Source of the DNA: Coemansia sp. RSA 922
Taxonomy: Eukaryota; Kickxellomycota; Kickxellomycetes; Kickxellales; Kickxellaceae
NCBI GenBank assembly: GCA_027577415.1
Contig: JANBQS010000369.1
Coordinates: forward strand, 1-19,796
Reading direction: 5' to 3'
Length of the DNA stretch: 19,796 nt
The first letter of the stretch is position 1, and each line of letters starts with the position of its first letter. Under the pieces are notes generated by a model that saw only the letters and a program-made list of their open reading frames with translations, searched no databases and had not been told where the DNA came from. This document shows positions 8,941 through 17,077 of this stretch, one piece after another. The position numbers were made by a program, and so were the translations under genes.

Positions 8941-9520
8941 TTGGATGACGTAGGGCTTACCGCATCACTATGACGTGCTCGTATTGTATAGGTTATCAAT
9001 ATATTGTTATGACAAAAGGGATTTACTTTTCACACTCGCTCGCATACTTATTTTTAGGGGGGCGTGGTTATTACGTAGTAGTGGCGCTATTGCGGTCGGG
9101 ATGTGTCGGTCATCATCCAGCCAATGGCCTTTTTTATTTTATTAAAGCCTGGGGTTAGGGATCGTGTGGCACCTTCAAGCCAAAAAGTCTATTGGTGGGT
9201 CTAGGCGAGTGTGAGCCCAGGAGTGAGAGCGCTGCCTGCTGGGATACTCGCTCTCTTTGCCGACAGCTGGTATATAACAGACGGGTCCTGCGTGCACGCG
9301 GCATGGAGAATAAAGGAGATCACAACCATTGTTGACAAACTTTTTTTTACACTGTTGATTCGGGTCTCTACCCCCTACTTGCAGCATCCCCTCTTTCTTC
9401 GAGACTCGGTTTGAGATCCTTTCCTCTCCTCTTCTCCCCTGTTTTTACTTTTATTTTTTTGTATTTTTCCATCTGACATCCTTTTTTTTCTCCTGAAGCG
9501 CCACTTTTTTTTCTTTAGCC
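8941..9520 (+). promoter_or_regulatory. 3' flank of PMR1 and promoter/leader of PRO1
   Basis: 580 bases without a supported gene. On the PMR1 side there are TGACGT half-sites at 8945-8950 and 8971-8976 and a variant poly(A) signal ATTAAA at 9141-9146. On the PRO1 side are TATATAA at 9271-9277 and then a long pyrimidine-rich leader from about 9410 to 9515. A short upstream ORF of 10 codons (ATG 9303, stop 9333-9335) lies just after the TATA box and may or may not be inside the transcript. Confidence 0.5.
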
Positions 9521-11734
9521 ATGTCCAGCAGCAATAAAAGGAGCTCAGGCCGCCGCGGCCCTACTCGTCGTATGGAGTTTCCCAACGACCCCGAAGCATT
9601 CTCCATCCACGGTTCATCATCATCTCCATCTTCGTCATCTCAGGTCCCATCTTCCATTTCGGGTCCTCCACCTACAGCGCTATTAGCTCCATCTTCAGCG
9701 ATCAAGAGTAGCACGGCTGCTGGTAGCTGTGATTCATCTCCATCGCCCTTATCTGCCGAAGACTGTCTTACTATTGCGCCGAGCAATCCGCTCAAGCTTC
9801 TTCCTAATCAGCTCCGTAAGGCACTGCCCAAGATCGTGCGCCAAGACATGCTGCCTGCATCTGGGTCTGGGATTACTACTCCCGAGAGAAACTCGCCTGG
9901 GCAAGAGGGTGCCTCGAGTGGGTCTCAGCTTGACCTTGGCGCTCCGCGTCCTTCGGGCCATGGGCGTACTCCTAGTTTGGGCACGCCTACAGGAAGCTCG
10001 GCGGCTTTGCGTCGGAACGGCAGCTCTATTATCACCAATGTCGATAAGCATGGTGGGCCTAGGCGTCGTAGGTCAAAGACTAACTTGAGGTCGACGTCTC
10101 GTTCGCAGTCCCGCCCTGGGTCGCCCACGGGCTCTGTCTGCAGCGATATCAGCAGCATCAGTGGGAAGAGCCTGACTATTGTGCTTAAGCTGGGCACTAG
10201 CTCTATCTGCGACCCTGTCACGCATATGCCGATGTTGGCTAACCTCTCGCTCATGGTCGAGACTATTGTCAAGCTCAAGGAGCTTGGCCACCGTGTGGTC
10301 TTGGTCTCGAGCGGCGCTGTTGGCCTTGGAATGCGCCGTCTCGGTATCCCGGTCAAGCCCAAGGAACTCGCTGTTATCCAGGTAAGTTAGTGAGACATCT
10401 TGATGATGATGATGCGTCATTATCTGCGGGATTGTAATCAGAGTGCAGATGTTTTGTGTGGCTAACAATCAAGTTCCTGATTTTTTTTTCTATCTTATTG
10501 TTTTTTTTTAGGCCATTGCTGCTGTCGGACAGGGCCGGCTGATGGCACTGTACGACGATCTGTTTGGGCAGTTGGCGCAGCCCGTCGCGCAGGTGTTGCT
10601 CACTCGCAATGACCTCTCACAGGTAAGACACGGTGTGTTTATTTTATTAATGCGCATGTTCTTGCATCGGTTTATTAAAAAAATATGCGTCTCGTCCTTA
10701 TCTGTATTGTATGTGTGTAGCGCACACAATACCTCAATGCGTGCAACACGTTCGAGGCGCTGCTGGAGATGAACGTCGTGCCGATCGTCAACGAGAACGA
10801 CACGGTCAGCCTGGGTGAGATCCGGTTTGGCGACAACGACACGCTGTCGGCGATCACTGCTGGCATGGTGCACGCCGACTATCTGTTCTTGCTGACTGAT
10901 GTCGACTGTCTTTATACGGACAACCCACGGCGCAATCCGAACGCCAAGCCCGTGACCAACGTCGCCGACATCAAGGCCCTGCGCGATGCTGTCGATGTGT
11001 CGTCGGCTGGCTCGGCTGTGGGCACGGGCGGCATGGCTACTAAGCTGATTGCTGCTGAGCTGGCCACGGCGGCGGGCGTGACTACGGTGATTACGCGCGG
11101 GTCGACTCCACAGAAGGTTATCGACATCATCGAGTTCTTCTCCAACCCAGAGATCGCCGACGGGCCCTTCCCGCCAGCTGTGCTGTGCACGCGCTTTGTG
11201 GCCAAGTCGCGGCCCATGATCGACCGCAAGTGGTGGATCCTCCACGGCATGTACTGCGCTGGTACCATCTACGTTGATGCGGGAGCTGTCATCGCCCTGG
11301 CGCGCTTCAAAAAGTCGCTGTTTGCTGCGGGCATCAAGCGCGTCGAGGGCACGTTCTCGTCTAACCAGGCTGTCCGTGTCGTGTACGAGCCCGAGCGCGA
11401 GCATATCGATAACTCGGCGGAGCTCAATGCTGACGAGGCTCGCGTGCTGAGCGCCGTGGCGCCCATCAAGTCGGAGTTCATCGAGATTGGACATGGCCTG
11501 GTCAACTACACGAGCACGGAGATTAAGCGTATTCGCGGATGTCATAGCTCAGAGTTTGAGGCTATCTTGGGATACTGCGACTCTGACAACGTCATCAATC
11601 GCGGTAATATGGTCATTACCGTTACGGACCAGATTCTTGACGACGTGTTCGTCACAAAGACTCACCATACGAAGATCCGCGCCGAGCAGCGTGCTCCAGT
11701 CCCTGTCTCGTCGCCAAAGCTGACCGCCATTTAA
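9521..11734 (+). CDS. PRO1: Glutamate 5-kinase with a long N-terminal extension, three exons
   Basis: The exons are 9521-10381, 10512-10622 and 10721-11734, giving 661 residues; both introns start GTAAG(T/A) and end TAG, phase 0. The enzyme phosphorylates glutamate in the first step of proline synthesis. The amino-acid kinase domain begins at about residue 217 ([12 protein letters not shown]) and contains [69 protein letters not shown] and GTGGMATKL, all matching yeast Pro1 (428 residues). A PUA-type region follows ([17 protein letters not shown], then VEGTF). Residues 1-216 are an unusual Ser/Pro-rich, probably disordered extension with several Ser/Thr-Pro sites and a basic stretch ([18 protein letters not shown]). 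The frame is continuous with the kinase; in-frame ATGs at 9571 and 9848 could give shorter forms, but the leader ends just before 9521. AATAAA follows at 11763-11768. Confidence 0.92.
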
Positions 11735-11869
11735 TTTTTAGTATGGATTAAATCAATTGATCAATAAAAGAAAAATTGAACTTTAGTGCAAGTAAAATCC
11801 AGCTTTCGTTATTTCTAAATGTAGCTTTTTTTCTTTGGCTTCATTCGTTTATTTCGCATTTACTACAAA

Positions 11870-13618
11870 ATGGATTTCTTCAAGCTCCTGGGTGCCGGCG
11901 CCAAATTTGACAAGAGCCGGTTCAAAGAGGACATTTCCGTCTTCAAGGTAAGAGCGCATATATAAAGACAGTACGAAAGGTTCCGAGCAAGGCATTTGAG
12001 AGCGATACTAAATGACACTGTTTACTTGTAGCCGTCGCGACGTGCCGCTCACGAGACTGTTGACTTGGTGGACGATGTGCCAAAGGAGCTCGACTTTTTC
12101 GGCGATCACAGCAGACAGCAGCATGGGACGAAAGGTGCCGAGCCCATTCCCACACGCCAGCTAACCGGGTCGGCTAGTCAGTATATCAAGGACGAAAACG
12201 ACCATACTCCGTTTGCCAACAACACTGAGGTGGCCGAGTACCTTAAACGGCACCGTATTAAAGTGACAGGAACGGATGTGCCGCATCCGATAAAGACGTT
12301 CGAGATGCTATGCAAGGAGCACTCGTTCCAGCCGTTTGTATTGCGTAATTTGGAGAAATTCGGGTTTACGCAGCCGACGCCTATCCAAATGCAAGCTATC
12401 CCTATCTCGGTGCATCGACGCGACCTAATTGCTAATGCGCCTACGGGATCGGGCAAAACTTTGGCGTTTTTGCTTTCGATCTTGCACCAGATACACTCGC
12501 CTGAAAAGGAAGGGTTCCGCGCTGTTATCGTGTCGCCTACTAGGGAGCTGGCGACGCAGATCTACGAGCATTTGCGTAATTTGACTAGTGGTCGTAAGAT
12601 CAAGGTCTGTCTGATGACTAAGGCTGCGGCGGCGTTGCAGGCGCAGGACCCGGCGATGCGCCAAAAGTTCGATATATTGGTTACTACGCCGCTGCGTCTC
12701 GTTCACGCTGTGCAGAATGGCGAGGCGGACTTGTCGCGTGTGCGTAATTTGGTTCTCGATGAGGCTGATAGCTTGATGGAGAAAGGTTTCTTGGAGCAGG
12801 TGGACGAGATCTTGGCTGCGTGTTCGTCGCCTAATTTGCAGATCTCGCTATTCAGTGCTACTATGCCGTCGAGTGTCGAGGAGATGGCCAAGACTATTAT
12901 GAAGAATCCGATCCGGATTATTGTTGGATCGAAGAACGCGGCTACGGAGACGATTGACCAGAAGCTGGTGTATGTGGGGCAGGAGGAAGGAAAGCTGCTG
13001 GAGATCCGGCGTATGATCCTGACGGGGTTCAAGCCGCCGTGCCTGATATTTGTGCAGTCGATTGACCGAGCCAAAGAGCTGTTCCATGAACTGGTGTTCG
13101 AGAGCATCAACGTGGATGTCATCCATTCGGAGCGTACGCAGACGCAGCGTAACCGGATTGTACAGAAATTCCGGTCGGGCGATCTCTGGGTGCTTATCTG
13201 TACAGAGCTCATGGCTCGTGGTATTGACTTTAAGGGCGTGAACATGGTTATCAATTATGATTTCCCGCAGTCGGCGCAGTCTTACATTCACCGAATCGGA
13301 CGTACTGGTCGTGCGGGGCGCGAGGGCAAGGCTATTACGTTTTTCACAAAGGAGGATGCACCGCATCTGAAGACTATTGTCAATGTTATGCGCGAGTCTG
13401 GGTGCGAGATCCCCGAGTGGATGTTGCAGCTGAAGAAGCCCTCGCAGGATGATAAGAAGAAGCTGAAAAAGAACCCGGTGGAGCGCGATAATATCACTAC
13501 GGTTCCTAAATATGATCTGAAGCGGCGTAACCACAAGAAACAGATCATCGAACAGTCAAAGGCCAAGAAACTGCGACAGCAACAGGCTGCGTCTACTGAA
13601 GGCAACAGCACAAGTTGA
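11870..13618 (+). CDS. ROK1: DEAD-box RNA helicase Rok1/DDX52, ribosome biogenesis
   Basis: The exons are 11870-11947 and 12032-13618; the 84-base intron is GTAAGA...TAG with a TACTAAA branch-like sequence at about 12007. The protein has 554 residues (yeast Rok1 has 564). Exon 1 encodes MDFFKLLGAGAKFDKSRFKE, matching the Rok1 start MDxFxxLxxGA. Helicase motifs are all present: Q motif GFTQPTPIQ, motif I APTGSGKT (Lys168), PTRELA, TPLR (the Rok1 variant of TPGR), DEAD at 269-272, SAT, ARGIDF and HRIGRTGR. The Rok1-typical FKPP, INVDVIHSERT and ITTVPK blocks are also there, followed by a Lys/Arg-rich tail. Yeast Rok1 acts in the nucleolus on early pre-rRNA cleavages for 18S rRNA and the small subunit; the same role is inferred. 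It starts only 135 bases after PRO1 and converges on SYF2 with a 48-base gap; AATAAA overlaps its stop codon. Confidence 0.95.
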
Positions 13619-13666
13619 ATAAAGCAAATGAGTTTATATAACGGATATATATTTTTTTAAAGATTG

Positions 13667-14383
13667 TTATAGTGCTGTGCCACGTTCAAAATTGTCTTTA
13701 ATCTCTTGTGTGTACTTGTCATATGCGCGGTTCATCTTGCGGTTGAAGCGAGCATTGCGTTCGTTGATATAGGACACGTCCTCGCCCTCTTTCTCGATAG
13801 AGGGTTTATGTAGGGCGGCACGTTTATTCTGCTGGTCTTGTACCACCTTGACGAGTTTCTCGACGTTCTTTGGTTCTGGCACATGCGACTCTGTATCTTG
13901 ATTTTGCTGTTTGTAAGCTGCCAAATCAGGCTTGAGTCTTGCCACATCGCGGTCATACTTGCGTTTATTGACCTGGGAGTAATCGGTGAAGCCGCGTTCG
14001 ACATTGGAGTCTTTTTCATTTTTCTTTTCTTCGTAGCTTTGAACCTGCTCTATCGAATAGTCTTTGAAGCGGGAGCGTTCATAGTCTGTGCCAGTATATT
14101 CTTCTTTGTGTTTGAGGATTTCGGCTTCGCGACGTTTGCGTAATTGGCGTCGTTCGTCGCTGGGGTTTTCGTGCTTGCGTTGGTGTTCTTGGTATACTTC
14201 GCGACAGTTTTCTTCAGTCGATTTGTGCAGCCTCTGGCGTAACGCAAGGAGTCGGTCGACGTGTGGCTGGATTTGAGGTGGGAGATTGGTTCGCTCGGTT
14301 ATGTCTATTTCGGCTTCGCTCTCACTGCAGTTGGACAGGTCTTCGACGTCTTGTGGAGTGAGCGGCTGGTCTATTGGGTCCAT
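13667..14383 (-). CDS. SYF2: Pre-mRNA splicing factor Syf2
   Basis: A 238-residue, intronless, highly charged protein matching the SYF2 family. Conserved blocks are the RxxRLRxLRQRLHK-like helix near 43-55, a Lys/Glu/Arg-rich coiled coil (about 70-125), GFTDYSQVNKRKYDRD (near 131-146), LKPDLAAY, and the strongly conserved C-terminus DVSYINERNARFNRK...YTQEIKDNFERGTAL. Syf2 belongs to the Prp19/NTC-associated complex of the spliceosome in the nucleus. The length is close to human SYF2 (243) and the family ending ERGTAV is present, so the gene looks intact. The ATG (14381-14383) is preceded on the coding strand by an A-rich leader. It converges with the helicase gene; with only 48 bases between the stops, their 3' ends must share sequence. 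No minus-strand AATAAA is seen in the gap. Confidence 0.93.
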   Translation of the reverse strand: MDPIDQPLTPQDVEDLSNCSESEAEIDITERTNLPPQIQPHVDRLLALRQRLHKSTEENCREVYQEHQRKHENPSDERRQLRKRREAEILKHKEEYTGTDYERSRFKDYSIEQVQSYEEKKNEKDSNVERGFTDYSQVNKRKYDRDVARLKPDLAAYKQQNQDTESHVPEPKNVEKLVKVVQDQQNKRAALHKPSIEKEGEDVSYINERNARFNRKMNRAYDKYTQEIKDNFERGTAL

Positions 14384-14560
14384 GAGTTTTTTTTTGTGTG
14401 TGATATAAAATGGTTTACGAAATAGTTTGAAAGTAATAATTTATTTCTAAATAAAAAAATTTTTTATGTCCAAAAAATTGGCGAAAAAAGGTGACTAAAT
14501 CACATCATGGCTGATTACTTATAGGACCCGATACTCCGGACTCTTGGAATTTGTGGCTTT

Positions 14561-14941
14561 TCACAAGAAGGCTTCCCCGAAATTTCTAATTTCAATAAAC
14601 TCACCTTTGCTGCCATTTATCATATACTTACCATCAGCGTCATTGTCTTTACAATATTTAAGTGCGTCAATGATAGGGTGTGGGATGTTAGAATCTACAT
14701 GTCCGGACACACGGTATACCACATATACTCTTTTATCATCATCGTCTATAAATGGCTTCTTTTTCCATGTTGATTTGTTTAAGCTCTGGTAATCCACGCT
14801 TATGTTGGGACCGCCCTGAAAAAGATCAGAAACTTCTATGCCTCCATCTTGTTTGCTGTAAATCGTAATATGTTGTGGCTTCTGAGCATGCGCCTCTTCA
14901 TAACTTTTACAGAAATCCCAAACTTTGAGTCGATACTCCAT
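14561..14941 (-). CDS. Hypothetical protein, unrecognised
   Basis: A frame of 126 residues beginning MEYRLKVWDFCKSYEEAH. I do not recognise a family. The composition is protein-like: mixed charged and hydrophobic residues, an acidic/basic patch (KKKPFIDDDDKR) followed by a predicted beta-strand (VYVVYRVSG), and no signal peptide or membrane segment. The frame continues seven codons upstream without an ATG, so the ATG at 14939-14941 is the likely start. On the coding strand an A/T-rich TATA-like stretch (TTTAAATATTTATTT) and a pyrimidine tract precede it closely. A minus-strand AATAAA (plus TTTATT at 14440-14445) lies downstream. It sits at the boundary where the DNA becomes more A+T-rich, next to other lineage-restricted genes. 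It could also be a fragment of a longer gene. Confidence 0.5.
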   Translation of the reverse strand: MEYRLKVWDFCKSYEEAHAQKPQHITIYSKQDGGIEVSDLFQGGPNISVDYQSLNKSTWKKKPFIDDDDKRVYVVYRVSGHVDSNIPHPIIDALKYCKDNDADGKYMINGSKGEFIEIRNFGEAFL

Positions 14942-15462
14942 GCCGTGTTTTGTCAACAGGTTCAAATGCGTTGAAGGGAAAAATAAATATTTAAAGAGGT
15001 AGATGAGTGTGTTGAAGAAGAGAAAAAAAAAAAAGAGAATATAGGATGTGCAGCAATGGGCGAGCCTTTTTTCTTTTCTTCTACTCCACAGTCAAGCTCG
15101 TGCTCCCCTTCAGTCAGCACATTTTTTTTTGCGCTTTGGAGACAATTTCTTTTACAATATTTCTCCAAGTCTCTCTCAACCACTTTTTAAAACACATGTC
15201 AAAGACAAAAATATTCCTTCAATTCATTGCTATTTTTAGTGCCTTTGAGCATCAAAAAAAAGGCTGCAACTAAGCCTGTCAGAAAAGTGCTGTGGTCGAA
15301 AAAAACATGCATAGTAGTTTCTTGCAACATAATTCTCTCTTGTTATTCTTTTTTTTTTTTTTTTTTTTTTGGCCAAATGCATGGTCAATAAATGCATCTT
15401 ATTCTAGATTCTGGAAAGCAAACCTCATTGATGTCTTGTTAATAAAGATATTTTCTCCTCCC

Positions 15463-15485
15463 CTTGCCAAAAAACACTTGGCAAG
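15463..15485. repeat. Perfect inverted repeat, 8-bp arms, 7-base loop
   Basis: CTTGCCAA at 15463-15470 and its exact reverse complement TTGGCAAG at 15478-15485 are separated by AAAACAC. It could form a hairpin or serve as a dimer binding site. No gene overlaps it. Confidence 0.6.
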
Positions 15486-15563
15486 CACCTTTTGTTTGCT
15501 TTGATTTAATAGGAGCTCCAGTCAATCCTCTACTATTCCGGCCTCTTTTAAATAAAAAAAGGC

Positions 15564-15850
15564 ATCCCCAACCCGATAGTAGCAAAGGGTTCAACACTTT
15601 TTTGTCGTGCCCTCCAGTCAGCGACCAGTTTTATTTTATAACCAGTTTAGAAAACATACCATTTAATCCACTAGGTTCCAGAGAGTGCTTGTATAGCAAG
15701 CTCCTCAGAATAAAAGCAGCGTCCCACTCACCTAAAACTAGTTTAACACGTGGGCAACCTCATTTGCTCTCTAATGCCCGCCAATGCTTCGTTCATAGCT
15801 GCGGTAATCGCTTTCTTTTAAAAGAATCCCCAACCCGATTGAGGCCAAAG
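15564..15850 (+). repeat. Direct repeat ATCCCCAACCCGAT, two copies 262 bp apart
   Basis: Identical 14-base cores are at 15564-15577 and 15826-15839. In both, TTTTAAA lies shortly before and CAAAG five to six bases after the core. The similarity fades outside this stretch, so this may be a shared regulatory element or the remains of an old duplication. Confidence 0.5.
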
Positions 15851-15936
15851 TCTCTTGCGTAGCATGCTGGGCGCCGCTCTCTCCCCCCAGACAGAAGGGA
15901 AAAGCTTGGAAATAAAAAAATAGGGCCCTTTTAAGC

Positions 15937-15944
15937 TATAAAAG
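15937..15944 (+). promoter_or_regulatory. TATA box of the following hypothetical gene
   Basis: TATAAAAG lies 92 bases upstream of the ATG at 16036, with a T/C-rich leader between. It rules out the longer frame that opens at 15946. Confidence 0.55.
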
Positions 15945-16035
15945 AGTGCCCCCGCCTATCCCTTGGCTAATGGTACTACTTTATTCTTCTCACATCCATT
16001 TTATTTTACAAAACCATACACCACGCCTATTACCT

Positions 16036-16437
16036 ATGCCTTCAATTCAATTTTTTGAAAAGTTTCGTTCCTTGTTTAACAAGAAAGCGGAAAAGTTTGA
16101 CTTTCATTTGCCCGTTTTCCTCGAGGGTATGAATTTAGAAGGCTGCATTGCTCAAAACGATTACACTGTTGTGATGAATAGGGCGTGTGACCTAGATAAC
16201 GAGGAGGAAATAAAATTGCTTCAACAAGAGGACTTTGAAATCTCTCGACTTATAGATGAGAATGCATTTAACAAGGAAAATATAAATTTTGTTTGGTATG
16301 TTCATGCTAAACCTTGCACCGATGTAACATCTATCTACATAAGGAAGGTGCTCCACACTACATTATCCGATTATAGCAATGATACACTAGTTGCCGCATT
16401 CCAAAGTATACTTGTTAAGCCGTGGTTGCTACTATAG
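16036..16437 (+). CDS. Hypothetical protein, unrecognised
   Basis: A frame of 133 residues starting MPSIQFFEKFRSLFNKKAEK. No family is recognised. The N-terminus has a basic amphipathic stretch (FFEKFRSLFNKKAEKF), the middle is acidic (DLDNEEEIKLLQQEDFE), and the C-terminal part has beta/helix-like segments (INFVWYVHAKP, then VAAFQSILVKPWLLL). There is no signal peptide. A TATA box (15937-15944) precedes the start and two AATAAA signals (16549-16554, 16557-16562) follow the stop, so it has the layout of an expressed gene. An in-frame ATG at 15970 would add 22 residues but lies only about 30 bases from the TATA box, so 16036 is preferred. Codon use is A+T-rich like its neighbours and unlike the core genes to the left. 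It could be a lineage-specific gene or a truncated one. Confidence 0.55.
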   Translation: MPSIQFFEKFRSLFNKKAEKFDFHLPVFLEGMNLEGCIAQNDYTVVMNRACDLDNEEEIKLLQQEDFEISRLIDENAFNKENINFVWYVHAKPCTDVTSIYIRKVLHTTLSDYSNDTLVAAFQSILVKPWLLL

Positions 16438-17077
16438 GCGCATACCTAAAAATACGGAAAAAGCCATAGGCATCATGGGTATCGACATATTATTGTGTAG
16501 ACGCTTATTTCAAGTAATTTTTTGGGACAAAAGTCCCCTTTTCAACACAATAAAAGAATAAACCGGCTCTTCAATTTCCTATTTCTGGCATTACGCAAGT
16601 CTCTGTGTCCGCATGAGAAACTGGCTGCCAATGTCTCCACTGTTAAATACCTATAAGAATATAAAGGGTGTACTTCATCAGCACATAGTTAACAACTGTT
16701 ACACATATTTGCTTTACAATAAAAAAAAAGTGGACCAACCGAAAGCATGCTGTTTTTCACCTTTGCGCATGCACTAAAAAGGATGTCACCTTTGTTCGCT
16801 TTTCGCCAAATGGGTAGCTTTGTTTGCTGCCTTTTTGTGACAGTCAAAAAGGACGTATTTTGTCATCTTTGCAGCCAAAGTAAAAAAAAGCTTTTTGCAA
16901 TCAGCTCTTTGAAGAAAAGCATGAAACTGTGTTAATGCTTTTCACCTAACCTCAGTCGTTTTATTCTCTTTTCCTCCTCACTTTACATAATTGTCAGTCA
17001 TTTTTATAACTATTTTGTTTTTGAATATTTCTTGGGCTTTATTCTAACATACACATACACATATTGCTATTGCTTCG
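16438..17077 (+). promoter_or_regulatory. 3' flank of the hypothetical gene and upstream region of the F-box gene
   Basis: 640 bases. Near the left end is a small hairpin GGGAC-AAAA-GTCCC (16524-16537) just before the poly(A) signals. From about 16765 the sequence is recognisably related to the region upstream of the second F-box copy (from about 18999): shared stretches include ATGCAxTAAAAAGG, CTTTGTTC, AGCTTTG, CTTTGxAGCxAAAGTA and AAACTGTGTT. TATAA at 17005-17009 lies 73 bases before the ATG. The 62-codon frame at 16747 is inside this non-coding repeat and not conserved as a frame. Confidence 0.5.

Larger units (their letters stand above)
14942..16035. other. Gene-poor, A+T-rich region with short repeats
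   Basis: About 1.1 kb without a convincing intact gene. It holds a coding-like but broken minus-strand stretch (about 15060-15197), a T22 run (15349-15370), three ATGCAT motifs (near 15308, 15377 and 15393), a perfect inverted repeat (15463-15485), two copies of ATCCCCAACCCGAT (15564-15577 and 15826-15839), an E-box CACGTG (15747-15752), and the palindrome AGGGCCCT (about 15922) next to the TATA box of the following gene. The long frame at 15464-15862 begins at TTG, has no ATG, and looks non-coding. Confidence 0.5.

Noticed and set aside
8945..8976. Two TGACGT (CRE-like) sites after PMR1
   Set aside because: Short motifs like this occur by chance. They lie in the probable 3' UTR, with no link to a start site.
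10508..11545. 345-codon minus-strand frame opposite PRO1
   Set aside because: It runs across two PRO1 introns and exons, has no domain, and is explained by codon bias of the coding strand.
15464..15862. 132-codon plus-strand frame
   Set aside because: It starts at TTG inside the inverted repeat, has no ATG, spans both copies of the repeated element, and shows no protein-like pattern.
16747..16935. 62-codon plus-strand frame before the F-box gene
   Set aside because: It lies in the duplicated upstream region; the matching region of the second copy does not keep the frame.
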